From assembly GCF_000622005.1 (NCBI RefSeq), contig NZ_JHWV01000006.1, positions 269,326 through 333,325 on the forward strand: 64,000 nucleotides of DNA, given 5' to 3'. Under the pieces are notes generated by a model that had not been told where the DNA came from, did not search any database, and was given only the letters and a program-made list of their open reading frames with translations. Of this stretch, positions 17,980 through 27,103 are shown piece by piece. Made by a program: the position numbers and the translations under genes. The stretch's first letter is position 1. Each line of letters begins with the position of its first letter. The DNA comes from Anaerovibrio sp. RM50. GTDB lineage: Bacteria; Bacillota; Negativicutes; Selenomonadales; Selenomonadaceae.

Positions 17980-18774
17980 TCAAATATATCGTTTTAACAG
18001 TACGCCAATACGGCCTTTTTTGGTGGTTCCACGAACCTCAACCACCTCAAGACGGCCACGGCCACGCATGGAGAGAACATCTCCCTCCTTGACAGACTGG
18101 GAAGCGTTTTTGACCTGCTGCCAATTAAGCTTCAGCTTATCTGCCGCAATATCAGATGCGGCACGGCTGCGGGATGAGCCATAGCCTGCTGCGGCAATGG
18201 AATCCACCCTAAGAGAAGCAACTGTGGCCCGAATTTCCTTACAGCTTTCTTCCTTTGGTGTAATATTGGCCAGATCATCTTCAACACAGGATACTCCGGT
18301 GCGACCAATCTGAGTAAGGTTATCTATGAGATAAGCCCCCATGGTTTTGTCTGCCAAAATACGGGCTGTGGAACCACCCATGAGAATATCACCGATACGG
18401 TCACGCTCAATGCCCTGGCCCATAATGGCGCCCAAAACATCCCGATGGCCGATGTGCTCATATTCCCCGTTCCAGGTGGCCTTGACCACCACAATATCGA
18501 AGCCCGGGCTTCCCCCGAAGGTTTCGTCTATAAACATGGCCCGCTGACGCTCAGCCCCCTGGTATCCGCCGTTGAATTCAAGTCTGATACCCGGATAGTT
18601 GGCCACAACAGTCTCAGCAATCTCCTGTCCATAAAGGTCAAGAAAACCGCTTATACGGAATTTCTGACTGCGCATTACCTGCTCCGCCATATCTACCAGC
18701 TTTATGGCAGTATCAGCGCCTTCAGTTCCCTTATAATATCTAATAATCTTTTCTTTTTGTTCAGAACCTGCCAT
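17980..18774 (-). CDS. ylmH: YlmH-like S4-domain RNA-binding protein
   Basis: A 264-residue protein with the YlmH layout: an N-terminal alpha/beta region (VVANYPGIRLEFNGGYQGAERQRAMFI, residues ~54-80), a middle part with GDILMGGSTARILADKTM, and a C-terminal S4 RNA-binding domain (KLNWQQVKNASQSVKEGDVLSMRGRGRLEV, ~212-241). YlmH homologues bind RNA and act in ribosome quality control and possibly division. It is the last gene of the TIGR03960-pgeF-yggS-sepF-proC-ylmH unit, 8 bp from proC, and is followed by a terminator. Confidence 0.88.
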   Translation of the reverse strand: MAGSEQKEKIIRYYKGTEGADTAIKLVDMAEQVMRSQKFRISGFLDLYGQEIAETVVANYPGIRLEFNGGYQGAERQRAMFIDETFGGSPGFDIVVVKATWNGEYEHIGHRDVLGAIMGQGIERDRIGDILMGGSTARILADKTMGAYLIDNLTQIGRTGVSCVEDDLANITPKEESCKEIRATVASLRVDSIAAAGYGSSRSRAASDIAADKLKLNWQQVKNASQSVKEGDVLSMRGRGRLEVVEVRGTTKKGRIGVLLKRYI

Positions 18775-18782
18775 ACCTTAAA

Positions 18783-19595
18783 TTATTTCCCCAATTCCTT
18801 TGAGCGCTCAGTAGCTGCCAAAACAGCATCAATAAGGGCACCGCGTACCCCCTGCTGTTCCATTACTCGAACACCCGCAATAGTAGTACCAGCCGGGCTG
18901 GTAACCTGGTCACGCAGCACATCAGGATGCTTGCCGGTTTCCACCACCATCTTTGCTGCACCCAATAGTGTCTGAGCAGCCAACAAAATAGCTGTCTGAC
19001 GTGGAAGGCCCGCTGCCACGCCACCATCTGCCATAGCATCAATCATTAAGAAGCCATAGGCTGGGCCACTGCCGGAAAGACCAGTAACTGCATCCATCAT
19101 GTGTTCCTTAACCTCTACAGCCTGACCACAGGAATAAAGAATATCTCTGAGGGCCTTAACTGTTGCCTTGCCGTGAGCATGCTCATTGCGGGCGTATGCA
19201 GACATACCTTCCCCTACAGCCAATGGCGTATTAGGCATAATCCGCACGATAGGATTGGTCGGGAAATATTTCTCCAAGGTCTTAATAGGAAGCCCCGCTA
19301 CGATGGAGCCCAGCAAAATATCCTCGGGCACCTTGCCCTTCAATGACTCCATAACATCAGTAACCACCTGTGGCTTAACCGCCAGAATAAGTATATCAAG
19401 ACCCGCAGTTTTAACGAAATCATTGTCAGTCACCGCATTTACACCATGCTTGTCCTTAAGCTCCTGACATCTGTCTTCCCTGATTTCAGAAACAAATACA
19501 TCCTTTGGAGCCACCGAACCATTTGACAATACTCCGGACAGGAGAGCTTCTCCCATTGCTCCGCCACCAATAAATCCAATCTTCATGTCAGACAC
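18783..19595 (-). CDS. proC: Pyrroline-5-carboxylate reductase
   Basis: A 270-residue enzyme making proline from pyrroline-5-carboxylate with NAD(P)H. The Rossmann start IGFIGGGAMGEALLSGVL (residues ~6-23) and the C-terminal ProC signature (LSGSGPAYGFLMIDAMADGGVAAGLPR, ~166-192) are both complete, and the length is normal. It lies inside a cell-division gene cluster, between sepF and ylmH; proC is often found beside yggS in other bacteria. Confidence 0.93.
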   Translation of the reverse strand: MSDMKIGFIGGGAMGEALLSGVLSNGSVAPKDVFVSEIREDRCQELKDKHGVNAVTDNDFVKTAGLDILILAVKPQVVTDVMESLKGKVPEDILLGSIVAGLPIKTLEKYFPTNPIVRIMPNTPLAVGEGMSAYARNEHAHGKATVKALRDILYSCGQAVEVKEHMMDAVTGLSGSGPAYGFLMIDAMADGGVAAGLPRQTAILLAAQTLLGAAKMVVETGKHPDVLRDQVTSPAGTTIAGVRVMEQQGVRGALIDAVLAATERSKELGK

Positions 19596-19643
19596 CAGCC
19601 CTTCTTTAATTGAAATTTATTTTAATGCATATTATTTATCGTT

Positions 19644-20171
19644 TTATTTGTTGTTGTTCGGCTCCCATGGCATGTTGCCCAGGCCGTGACTCTGCTGGCT
19701 AACAGCAATATTTACATTCTTTGGGGCAAACAGCCATACATTGCGGCTGATTTTATTTACAGCACCATCAATGGCATAAATCGTACCACTGATAAAGTCA
19801 ATAATGCGGACAGCTGTTGGCTCCTCCACATTTTCCAGATTGATTACAACAGGCCGCTTCTCCTTTAAGCAGTTGGCAATCTGCTGACAATCATCAATAT
19901 TTTTTGGATTAATTACAACCACCTTCATCATGGCATTTGCCATGGCGGCAGCCCCACCACCCTCACGGATGGATACAGAATCAGATCCCATATTTATCAC
20001 CTTTCTATCATGCAGACTTCGGCGGGGAGAGCTATAGCTCACTGGCTCAGCAGGCTTTGCCTTTGGTGCCACCGGTCTGTCCACATCTTCCTCTAAAGTA
20101 TCTAAGAGCACTTCGTCCACTTCTGTGTCCTTAATGCCAATTTTTTCCAAAAAAGAATCTATTTTTCCCAC
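19644..20171 (-). CDS. sepF: SepF, FtsZ-anchoring division protein
   Basis: A 175-residue protein. An N-terminal amphipathic segment (residues 1-12, MGKIDSFLEKIG), an acidic/proline-rich linker and a C-terminal globular domain with VVVINPKNIDDCQQIANCLKE (~83-103), KRPVVINLENVEEPTAVRIIDFISGTIYA (~104-132). SepF forms rings that tie FtsZ filaments to the membrane. It lies 35 bp downstream of yggS and 48 bp upstream of proC in the same operon. Confidence 0.92.
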   Translation of the reverse strand: MGKIDSFLEKIGIKDTEVDEVLLDTLEEDVDRPVAPKAKPAEPVSYSSPRRSLHDRKVINMGSDSVSIREGGGAAAMANAMMKVVVINPKNIDDCQQIANCLKEKRPVVINLENVEEPTAVRIIDFISGTIYAIDGAVNKISRNVWLFAPKNVNIAVSQQSHGLGNMPWEPNNNK

Positions 20172-20206
20172 GGGATGTTCCTCCTCAGCTAAATATCACG
20201 GTTACA

Positions 20207-20896
20207 TTAATACTGCCTTGGGCCAAAAATTCCCGTTCCTACACGGACCATATTTGACCCTTCTTCAACTGCAATCTGATAATCATGAGTCATACCCATT
20301 GACAAATATAATATATTCGCTGTCTGGAAGGTCATTTCCTTCACGCGATTAAAAATTTTGTACATTTCTGCAAATAAAGGACGACATTCCTCCACATCCT
20401 CATAATTTGGAGCTATACACATCAAACCCATAAGCTGAAGATTTGGCATTTCATCCACCTTATGGAGAAGCTCCTCCATATCCTCGGCATAGATCCCCGA
20501 TTTGGAATCCTCCTTGGCCAAATTCACCTGAACCAGAACCTTTTGGACCTTTCCTATATTGGCTGCGGCATTGTTTACAGCCTCCGCCAAATGAAGTGAG
20601 TCTATAGAGTGAATTATATCAAAAATTTTCACTGCCTGCTTGGCCTTATTTGTCTGCAAATGTCCAATGAGATGCCATGTCACATCCCTGTCCAGTGTCT
20701 CAAACTTTTCCTTGGCCTCCTGAATGCGGTTTTCACCAATATCAGTAACCCCTGCATCTATGGCTTCGCGCATGGCGTGAATATCGTGATTTTTGGTAAC
20801 GGCTATAAGAAGCACATCCTGCTGTTTGTCGGGGCTTCTTCTGGCCTTGGCAGAGACAATATTCTCCTGAACCTCTTTTAGTCTTTCCTTTATCAT
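20207..20896 (-). CDS. yggS: YggS/PLPBP pyridoxal-phosphate homeostasis protein
   Basis: A ~229-residue PLP-binding protein with the alanine racemase-like barrel but without a catalytic second domain. The PLP lysine is in LLIAVTKNHD (near residue 35), followed by DIGENRIQEAKEKF, WHLIGHLQTNKAK and LSMGMTHDYQIAVEEGSNMVRVGTGIFG, all family signatures. It buffers PLP and amino-acid pools. The ATG at 20896 has AGGGTGAT upstream; the longer frame from 20923 lacks a ribosome site. It belongs to the ylm-type division cluster. Confidence 0.92.
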   Translation of the reverse strand: MIKERLKEVQENIVSAKARRSPDKQQDVLLIAVTKNHDIHAMREAIDAGVTDIGENRIQEAKEKFETLDRDVTWHLIGHLQTNKAKQAVKIFDIIHSIDSLHLAEAVNNAAANIGKVQKVLVQVNLAKEDSKSGIYAEDMEELLHKVDEMPNLQLMGLMCIAPNYEDVEECRPLFAEMYKIFNRVKEMTFQTANILYLSMGMTHDYQIAVEEGSNMVRVGTGIFGPRQY

Positions 20897-20974
20897 CAAA
20901 TCACCCTTTGTAATGCAAATCATCCACCGCCCAAACGAAGTAAGCGGTCTCCTTTACCCTCAAGGGGAAGGCAA

Positions 20975-21793
20975 TTACTTTATGGACAAAACAGCGGCTA
21001 TTCTCCCCGTTTTGCCCTTATCTGCCCGATAGGAGAAGAACTGACGATGATTGCAGGCAGTACATACCCCGGCTACATCTATATTTTCCGGTCTGAGCCC
21101 CGCCTTGACAAGCTGAAGTTCATTGGCCTTCCAAAGGTTCAGCCGGGTTCTGCCATTTTCATCAATGACTATTTTATCATAAAATTCAGGAAAAGCATCC
21201 TTAAATTGTCGTGAAACCTCTTCTCCCACCTCATAACAGCAGGGACCAATGGCGGGACCAACAGCTCCCAGAAGGTCTTCCGGTCTTGAGCCGTATTCCT
21301 TCACCATCAGCTCCACGGTTTTGGCTCCTATGGAAGCCGCAGTTCCCCGCCAGCCACCATGGGCCACCCCAATGGCTTTTTTAACGGGATCAGCAATGAG
21401 GATAGGGGTACAGTCCGCAAAGAAAAGCATAAGGGGAATGCCTGGCTCATCTGTAATAAGAGCATCTGCATCACTGATGGATTCCTCAAAATTATACATA
21501 CCACTGCCCGCCTGGGCTTTGGTGATTTTTACAACCTTACTGCCATGGACCTGCTGGCAGGTGGTACCCTGTCCCTTGGGAAGCTCCAGCCCCTCAAAGA
21601 ATATATCACGATTTTGTCTTACTGCTTCAAGGTCATCCTCCACGTGAAGGCCCAGATTAAGGCTGTCAAAGGCCCCCTTGCTGACGCCCCCATGCCTTGT
21701 GGATATGCCATGAACAAACATATCCTCCGGAATAATGGAGAATTTTCCAATCCACAGATTTTTTCTGTTTCCGGATACAAGTGAAAAACTCAT
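20975..21793 (-). CDS. pgeF: PgeF (YlmD/YfiH), peptidoglycan editing factor / laccase-like purine nucleoside hydrolase
   Basis: A 272-residue YfiH-family protein. Metal/active-site segments are intact: HGISTRHGGVS (residues ~28-38), QVHGSKVV (~82-89), FFADCTPILI (~124-133), GVAHGGWRGTAASIG (~142-156) and GPAIGPCCYEVGEEV (~186-200). Family members clear mis-incorporated residues from peptidoglycan precursors and also phosphorylyse nucleosides. It is second in the division cluster, 24 bp after the TIGR03960 gene. Confidence 0.9.
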   Translation of the reverse strand: MSFSLVSGNRKNLWIGKFSIIPEDMFVHGISTRHGGVSKGAFDSLNLGLHVEDDLEAVRQNRDIFFEGLELPKGQGTTCQQVHGSKVVKITKAQAGSGMYNFEESISDADALITDEPGIPLMLFFADCTPILIADPVKKAIGVAHGGWRGTAASIGAKTVELMVKEYGSRPEDLLGAVGPAIGPCCYEVGEEVSRQFKDAFPEFYDKIVIDENGRTRLNLWKANELQLVKAGLRPENIDVAGVCTACNHRQFFSYRADKGKTGRIAAVLSIK

Positions 21794-21817
21794 ATTAATC
21801 TCACATCACTTTAACAT

Positions 21818-23554
21818 CTATTTACAAACGCCACAACGCTTACAGCCATCAAAGCACTGAATTGTGTGCATTGGCATCTCCTGTTGTGACTCCATTAATT
21901 CCTTTTTTAGATAATCCTTGGTAAAGCCCATATCCAGCATATCCCATGGCAGTACATTATCAAGGGAGACTGGACGGCTCACCAGGTCCTCCATGGACAG
22001 CTTGTGGCTTTTCAGCACGGACTTCATGGCCTTGCTGCCGCCATTTTCATAGGCTTCCAAGAGATATTGCCCCGTCTTGCGGCTGCCCCTGGCCAATACG
22101 GCCTGAACGTAGGCATCCCGTGGTGATTCGGCAATCACTTCAATGTTATGACGCTTTCTCAGGGCATTTGTAATGTACTTTAAAGCCCCCTGAATATATT
22201 TTATTGGGGCCATGGGAGACCACTGAAATGGGGTAAAGGGCTTGGGTATAAAGGGATTTATACTCAGTGTAAGACGGCCTGTGTCCCCCTTTTCCTCCAT
22301 AAAATCCTTCAGCTTCAGGGCCATATCTATGATGCCCTGTATATCCGAGGGCTCTTCCCCCGGAAGGCCAATCATAATATATAGGCGAAAATTTCTTATC
22401 CCAGCTTTTATACCCATTTCCATGGCATTCAGGAGATGCTCCTCCTCAATGCCCTTGTTTATAACAGCCCTCATGCGGGTACTCCCCGCCTCAGGGGCCA
22501 TGGTGAGGGTTTTCAGCCCGCTGGCGGCCAAGGAATCCACCAGCTCCTGGGTAACGGAATCAGCCCTGAAGGAAGCCACGGACATACTGAGACCATCCCC
22601 AAGTATTTCCCGGCAAAGCTGGTCTATTTCCGGATAATCGGAAATTGCGGCCCCCATAAGGCCCACCCGGCGGCCCTTCTCTTTGGCGGCCACCAGCATT
22701 TTCTCAATGGCCTCAAGGGAACGGTTGCGGGGTCTTCTGAAGCAATAGCCCGCCATACAGAATCTGCAATGACGGCCACAGCCTCTGGCTATTTCCACCA
22801 GATGAAGGTTAAACTCCGTATTCTCCGTATAAATTGCCGTCTCCCCGGGATATTCGTCAAGATTTTCCTGCCATTGACGGCATATCCGGGCTGGAGCCCT
22901 CTCAAGTGGCTTTATATGGGTGGAAAAAATGTCCTCATTATCATAGGACACATCATAGCAGGAGGGCACGTATACCCCGGGAATTTGGGCCAGAATTGAA
23001 AGTATCTCTTTTCTGGATTTCCCCTCTGCCCTGGCCCTGTTGTATTCCTCCATGAAGGAAGGCATAATGGCCTCTCCCTCGCCGATAATAAAGGCATCCA
23101 CAAAGGGGCTCATGGGCTCAGGATTGAAGGTAGCACAGGGACCTCCGGCTATTACCAGTGGATCCATTTCGCTGCGCTCCGCAGCAAAAGCCTTTATTTT
23201 CCCCAGCTCCAGCATCCTTAAAATGTTGAAATAGTCCATTTCAAAGGACATAATGAAGGCCACAATATCAAAGGAAGATATAGCACTCTGGGTTTCCATG
23301 GTCATAAGCTGGACCTTGTGCTTTACGTACTCCTCCTGCTGGCGTTTTTCCGGCAGAAAGCAACGCTCACAGGCTGTATCATTCCGATGGTTCAGCAGTC
23401 TGTATACGATATGAAGGCCCAGGTTTGACATGCCCACAAAATAAGAATTTGGATACAACAAAGCCACCCTGGTTCTGCCACCAGCGTGATAAATGTAGTA
23501 TCCAGATTCCTCTGCCAGCATATTTTTAAGCTGTTCCTTCAATTTCCAGGACAA
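21818..23554 (-). CDS. TIGR03960-type B12-binding/radical SAM protein
   Basis: A 578-residue radical SAM enzyme. The N-terminal cobalamin-like domain carries RVALLYPNSYFVGMSNLG (residues ~28-45). The cluster motif is CGRHCRFC (CxxxCxxC, residues ~260-267), then GAAISDYPEIDQLC. The C-terminus ends with a Cys-rich CFDGCKRCGVCK tail that could bind another Fe-S cluster. Target unknown. In many genomes this family is followed by a DUF2344 gene; here the next gene is pgeF instead. First gene of the division cluster. Confidence 0.88.
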   Translation of the reverse strand: MSWKLKEQLKNMLAEESGYYIYHAGGRTRVALLYPNSYFVGMSNLGLHIVYRLLNHRNDTACERCFLPEKRQQEEYVKHKVQLMTMETQSAISSFDIVAFIMSFEMDYFNILRMLELGKIKAFAAERSEMDPLVIAGGPCATFNPEPMSPFVDAFIIGEGEAIMPSFMEEYNRARAEGKSRKEILSILAQIPGVYVPSCYDVSYDNEDIFSTHIKPLERAPARICRQWQENLDEYPGETAIYTENTEFNLHLVEIARGCGRHCRFCMAGYCFRRPRNRSLEAIEKMLVAAKEKGRRVGLMGAAISDYPEIDQLCREILGDGLSMSVASFRADSVTQELVDSLAASGLKTLTMAPEAGSTRMRAVINKGIEEEHLLNAMEMGIKAGIRNFRLYIMIGLPGEEPSDIQGIIDMALKLKDFMEEKGDTGRLTLSINPFIPKPFTPFQWSPMAPIKYIQGALKYITNALRKRHNIEVIAESPRDAYVQAVLARGSRKTGQYLLEAYENGGSKAMKSVLKSHKLSMEDLVSRPVSLDNVLPWDMLDMGFTKDYLKKELMESQQEMPMHTIQCFDGCKRCGVCK

Positions 23555-23638
23555 GTATTTTCCTCCATCTAAATGGGTAAGCCAATCATTTTAATCAAAA
23601 AACCAGTTAATTTTGCCAAGCAACCAGTTTTTTGCCAA

Positions 23639-24106
23639 TCAGTCATTTTTTTCATCATCTGCCAAAAGCACATCAAGCTCATGGCGGAAGCTGTTAATAT
23701 CCGAGAACTTTCTATATACGGAAGCAAATCTGATATAAGCCACCTGATCAAAATTCTTTAAGTGCTTAAGGGTCATTTCACCAATAGCCTTGGAGGGTAC
23801 CTCCTGCTCATATTCCCGATGAATGTCCTGCTCGATATCATGGGCCAGAATCATTACGCTCTCCAAGGATTTATCCCGCTTGTCGCAGGAGCGGATAAGA
23901 CCGTTCAACAGCTTGTTGCGGTCAAAGACCTGGCGGCTGCCGTCGTGCTTTACCACCATAAGGGGCAGCTGCTCCACTGTTTCGAAGGTAGTAAATCTTT
24001 TGCCGCAGTGAGGGCATCCCCGACGTCTTCTTATGGCACGGCCATCATCCACCGCCCTGGAATCTATTACCCTGCTATCCTCTTTGTTACAAAATGGGCA
24101 AAGCAT
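23639..24106 (-). CDS. nrdR: NrdR ribonucleotide reductase repressor
   Basis: A 155-residue regulator. An N-terminal zinc ribbon ([17 protein letters not shown], then CPHCGKRFTTFE, residues 1-45) precedes an ATP-cone domain (VVKHDGSRQVFDRNKLLNGLIRSC, ~52-75). NrdR senses ATP/dATP and represses nrd operons. Its ATG overlaps the stop of ygiQ by 1 bp (TAATG), so it is translationally coupled. No nrd genes or NrdR box were seen in the window. Confidence 0.95.
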   Translation of the reverse strand: MLCPFCNKEDSRVIDSRAVDDGRAIRRRRGCPHCGKRFTTFETVEQLPLMVVKHDGSRQVFDRNKLLNGLIRSCDKRDKSLESVMILAHDIEQDIHREYEQEVPSKAIGEMTLKHLKNFDQVAYIRFASVYRKFSDINSFRHELDVLLADDEKND

Positions 24107-26037
24107 TACTGCACCTTCCTTCTGCTCTTACGATTATTACCCGTTCTATTGTTAGTTTTGTTACTTACTTTATTATTCTTTCTGTCTTTACTTTCTTTGT
24201 GGCTCCCGCCTTTACGCGGTGCTTCATTGCGGGACATGTTGCTTCCGCCCTTTTCAGGACGAATAAGGCAGTCCGGGCCATAACCAATAAGGTCAAACCG
24301 TTTTGCCTTTTCCAATGCCTTCTTTACAAGCTCATAATTGCGTGGAAGCCAATACTGCATCAGGGCCCTTTGCATGGCCTTGTCCTCAGGGGTCTTGGCA
24401 CTATACACCTTTTCCCCGGTCATCGGATTTATGCCGCTGTACCACATACAGGTGGAAAGAGTCCCGGGAGTTGGAATAAAGTCCTGAACCTGCTCAGGGT
24501 GATATCCCATTTCCTTGATGAACACAGCCAGCTCAATGGCATCCTCCAGAGTACAGCCAGGGTGGCTGGACATAAAATAAGGCACCAAAAACTGCTTCTT
24601 CCCCAGCTTTTTGTTCATGCGGCTGAACCGCTCCACAAACCGCACATACACGCTGCGATTTGATTTGCCCATAATGCGGGTAACCCTGTCAGATATATGC
24701 TCAGGGGCAATTTTCAGCTGACCGCTTATATGATTCTCACAAAGCTCCTGCAAAAATTCATCCTTGGCCAGCATCAAATAGTCAAAGCGTATACCCGAGC
24801 GGATAAATACCTTCTTGATACCCGGAATAGCCCGAACTTTCCGAAGGAGCTCCAAATACCCGCTGTGATCCACAATGAGATTGCGGCACACATCAGGGGA
24901 AAGACATTGTTTGCCGTGGCAAGTGCCCCGCTCCAGCTGCATATCACAGGAGGTTCGGTGGAAATTTGCGGTAGGGCCGCCCAAATCGTGAATATAGCCC
25001 TTAAAATCCGGCAGCTTGCTGAGAATTTTAGCCTCACGGATAATGGACTCATCACTGCGTCGCTGGATAATCCTCCCCTGGTGGGAAATAATGGCACAGA
25101 AGTTGCAGCCCCCAAAGCAGCCCCTATGGGCCGTGATGCTGAATTTCACCTCAGCGTAGGCCGGCACTCCCCCAGCCTTGTCGTATATAGGGTGCCATCT
25201 GCGCTCGTATGGCAAATCGTAAATCTCGTCCATTTCCTCCACGGAAAGGGGCATGGCTGGCGGGTTTTGTACGATGCACCAATCGCCGTTTTGCTGGGCC
25301 AGCTTTTTGCCTCTGAAGGCATCCTGCTCCAAATACTCGGTTTTAAAGGCCTCAGCAAACTTTTCCCTGCTGGCATTCACCTCGTCATAGGAGGGAATGG
25401 CCGTATAATCCCATATATAGTCAAAATTAGGCACCCTGAAGCAGGTACCCTGAACGTCCTGAATATTCTGTATTTCCACGCCCTGATGAAGCTGGGCAGC
25501 TATATCTATAAGCTGTTTTTCCCCCATGCCATAAATCAGAATATCTGCTCCGCTTTCCGCCAAAATTGATTGGCGAATTTTATTTCCCCAATAATCGTAA
25601 TGGGCAAATCTTCTGAGACTGGCCTCTATGCCGCCAATAATAATGGGTACTTCACTTCCCCAGCACTTTCTCAGCATCTGGGTATACACCACCACGGCCC
25701 GTTCCGGACGGTGACCAGCCTTGCCACCCGGGGAATAGGCATCCTGATGGCGAAGCTTCTTCGCCGCCGTAAATCTGTTTAGCTGTGAATCAAGGTTCCC
25801 ACTTGAAACAAGAAAGCCCAGCCTAGGTTTCCCCAGGCGGGCAAAATCTTTGGTATTATGCCAGTCAGGCTGGGGAATGATCCCCACCTTGTAGCCATGC
25901 TTTTCCAAAAGACGGCACAATATGGCGGGGCCAAAGCTGGGATCATCCACATAGGCATCACCGGACACAAATATGAAATCCAGCTGCTGCCAACCCCGAA
26001 GCTCCATATCCTCTTTTGAGATTGGTAAAAAGCTCAT
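24106..26037 (-). CDS. YgiQ family radical SAM protein
   Basis: A 643-residue radical SAM protein with the YgiQ layout: an N-terminal [17 protein letters not shown] (residues ~20-36), [16 protein letters not shown] (~128-143) and the cluster motif CFGGCNFC (near residue 293), followed by DLGGPTANF and the DUF3362 C-terminal region. The last ~45 residues are a very basic, low-complexity tail (Lys/Arg/Asn/Ser), perhaps for nucleic-acid contact. The reaction is unknown. It lies 25 bp downstream of rodZ and is coupled to nrdR. Confidence 0.9.
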   Translation of the reverse strand: MSFLPISKEDMELRGWQQLDFIFVSGDAYVDDPSFGPAILCRLLEKHGYKVGIIPQPDWHNTKDFARLGKPRLGFLVSSGNLDSQLNRFTAAKKLRHQDAYSPGGKAGHRPERAVVVYTQMLRKCWGSEVPIIIGGIEASLRRFAHYDYWGNKIRQSILAESGADILIYGMGEKQLIDIAAQLHQGVEIQNIQDVQGTCFRVPNFDYIWDYTAIPSYDEVNASREKFAEAFKTEYLEQDAFRGKKLAQQNGDWCIVQNPPAMPLSVEEMDEIYDLPYERRWHPIYDKAGGVPAYAEVKFSITAHRGCFGGCNFCAIISHQGRIIQRRSDESIIREAKILSKLPDFKGYIHDLGGPTANFHRTSCDMQLERGTCHGKQCLSPDVCRNLIVDHSGYLELLRKVRAIPGIKKVFIRSGIRFDYLMLAKDEFLQELCENHISGQLKIAPEHISDRVTRIMGKSNRSVYVRFVERFSRMNKKLGKKQFLVPYFMSSHPGCTLEDAIELAVFIKEMGYHPEQVQDFIPTPGTLSTCMWYSGINPMTGEKVYSAKTPEDKAMQRALMQYWLPRNYELVKKALEKAKRFDLIGYGPDCLIRPEKGGSNMSRNEAPRKGGSHKESKDRKNNKVSNKTNNRTGNNRKSRRKVQ

Positions 26038-26062
26038 GAAATCACACCATCATCAACATGGA

Positions 26063-26956
26063 CTACTTGCCTTTTTTTTCGGACTTATTATCAGACTTGG
26101 CTTTTTCAGCTTTCTTGTCAGAGGTATCAGCAGGCTTGGAGCCGTCACTTTCCTTGGTCATAAGGCGTTCCACAACCTGTCCCTTATTTCCCAGAACCCC
26201 CAGATTCTTTCCATTCCAGGTAAGTTCAATAGCACCGGCGTTTCCAGCAACAAGCTCAACTTTTTCGTTTCCCTTCCAAGACATATCCTTACCACTGTCC
26301 ACAGTGCCCTCAAATACTTCCTTGCCGTCAGCCTTTACTGAAATCCAGCATGGACCCGTAAACTTGGCAGCCACCTCAACAGCGTCGAAATTTTTTTCAG
26401 CAACAGGAGTTCCCTCCTTTTTGTCATTCACGACCTTCTCAGTCTTCACAGTCGGCTTTGCCTTTCCCTTATCCTGAGCCGGATCATCACTGAAGGCATA
26501 ATAAACGCCCCCCAGGAACACCACCATAACAGCCAGAAGAATCATGAACATTCTGGAACCGCTCTTTTCCTCGGTACGCTCACGATAGTCATCGCCGGAG
26601 GAAAAGAGACTTCCCCCCTCACTGCCAGATGAAGAATAAGAAGAGGATTTTACAGTAATGGTGCGCTGTGGCACATCATCATAGTAATTTTCCTTTGCCC
26701 GCTGGTCAACAGGCTGAACAGGAACATCTATATTTCTCTCGGAATTAAATTCCTGCAGCAATGGTGCACTGTCCAGATTAAGAGCCTTGGCATAATTGCG
26801 GATAAAGCCCTTGGTATACACATCACTTGGCAGATGATCATAATCGCCCTTCTCAATTGCTTCTATATATAAAGACCGTATACTGGTCTCGTTCTCTATA
26901 TCTTTAATCGTTAGTCCTTGCTTTTCTCGTTCTCTCCTCAGGGTATCTCCCAGCAT
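26063..26956 (-). CDS. RodZ-like HTH/membrane morphogenesis protein
   Basis: A 297-residue bitopic protein. The N-terminal HTH (LGDTLRREREKQGLTIKDIENETSIR, residues 2-27) binds MreB in RodZ. One TM helix (MFMILLAVMVVFLGGVYYAF, ~134-153) separates it from a periplasmic DUF4115 domain (WISVKADGKEVFEGTVDSGKD, ~215-235). The C-terminus is a Lys/Ser/Asp-rich tail. RodZ links MreB to the elongation machinery. No mreB gene is in the window. Confidence 0.88.
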   Translation of the reverse strand: MLGDTLRREREKQGLTIKDIENETSIRSLYIEAIEKGDYDHLPSDVYTKGFIRNYAKALNLDSAPLLQEFNSERNIDVPVQPVDQRAKENYYDDVPQRTITVKSSSYSSSGSEGGSLFSSGDDYRERTEEKSGSRMFMILLAVMVVFLGGVYYAFSDDPAQDKGKAKPTVKTEKVVNDKKEGTPVAEKNFDAVEVAAKFTGPCWISVKADGKEVFEGTVDSGKDMSWKGNEKVELVAGNAGAIELTWNGKNLGVLGNKGQVVERLMTKESDGSKPADTSDKKAEKAKSDNKSEKKGK

Positions 26957-27054
26957 GTTCTAACCTCCTACATACAAACTCTATCTTATTATACATGGTT
27001 AAGTTTTTATACTCAATAGGAACAATTTCATTTTTTGCAAAAAAATAAAAAAAT

Positions 27055-27078
27055 AGACCCGTACTTAAAATACGGATC
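27055..27078 (-). terminator. Terminator after the membrane/kinase fusion gene
   Basis: CCGTA/TACGG stem (extended by weaker pairs) followed on the minus strand by a long T-rich run, 25 bp after the stop at 27104. Confidence 0.75.
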
Positions 27079-27103
27079 CATAAATTAATTATCTTAAGCT
27101 TCC

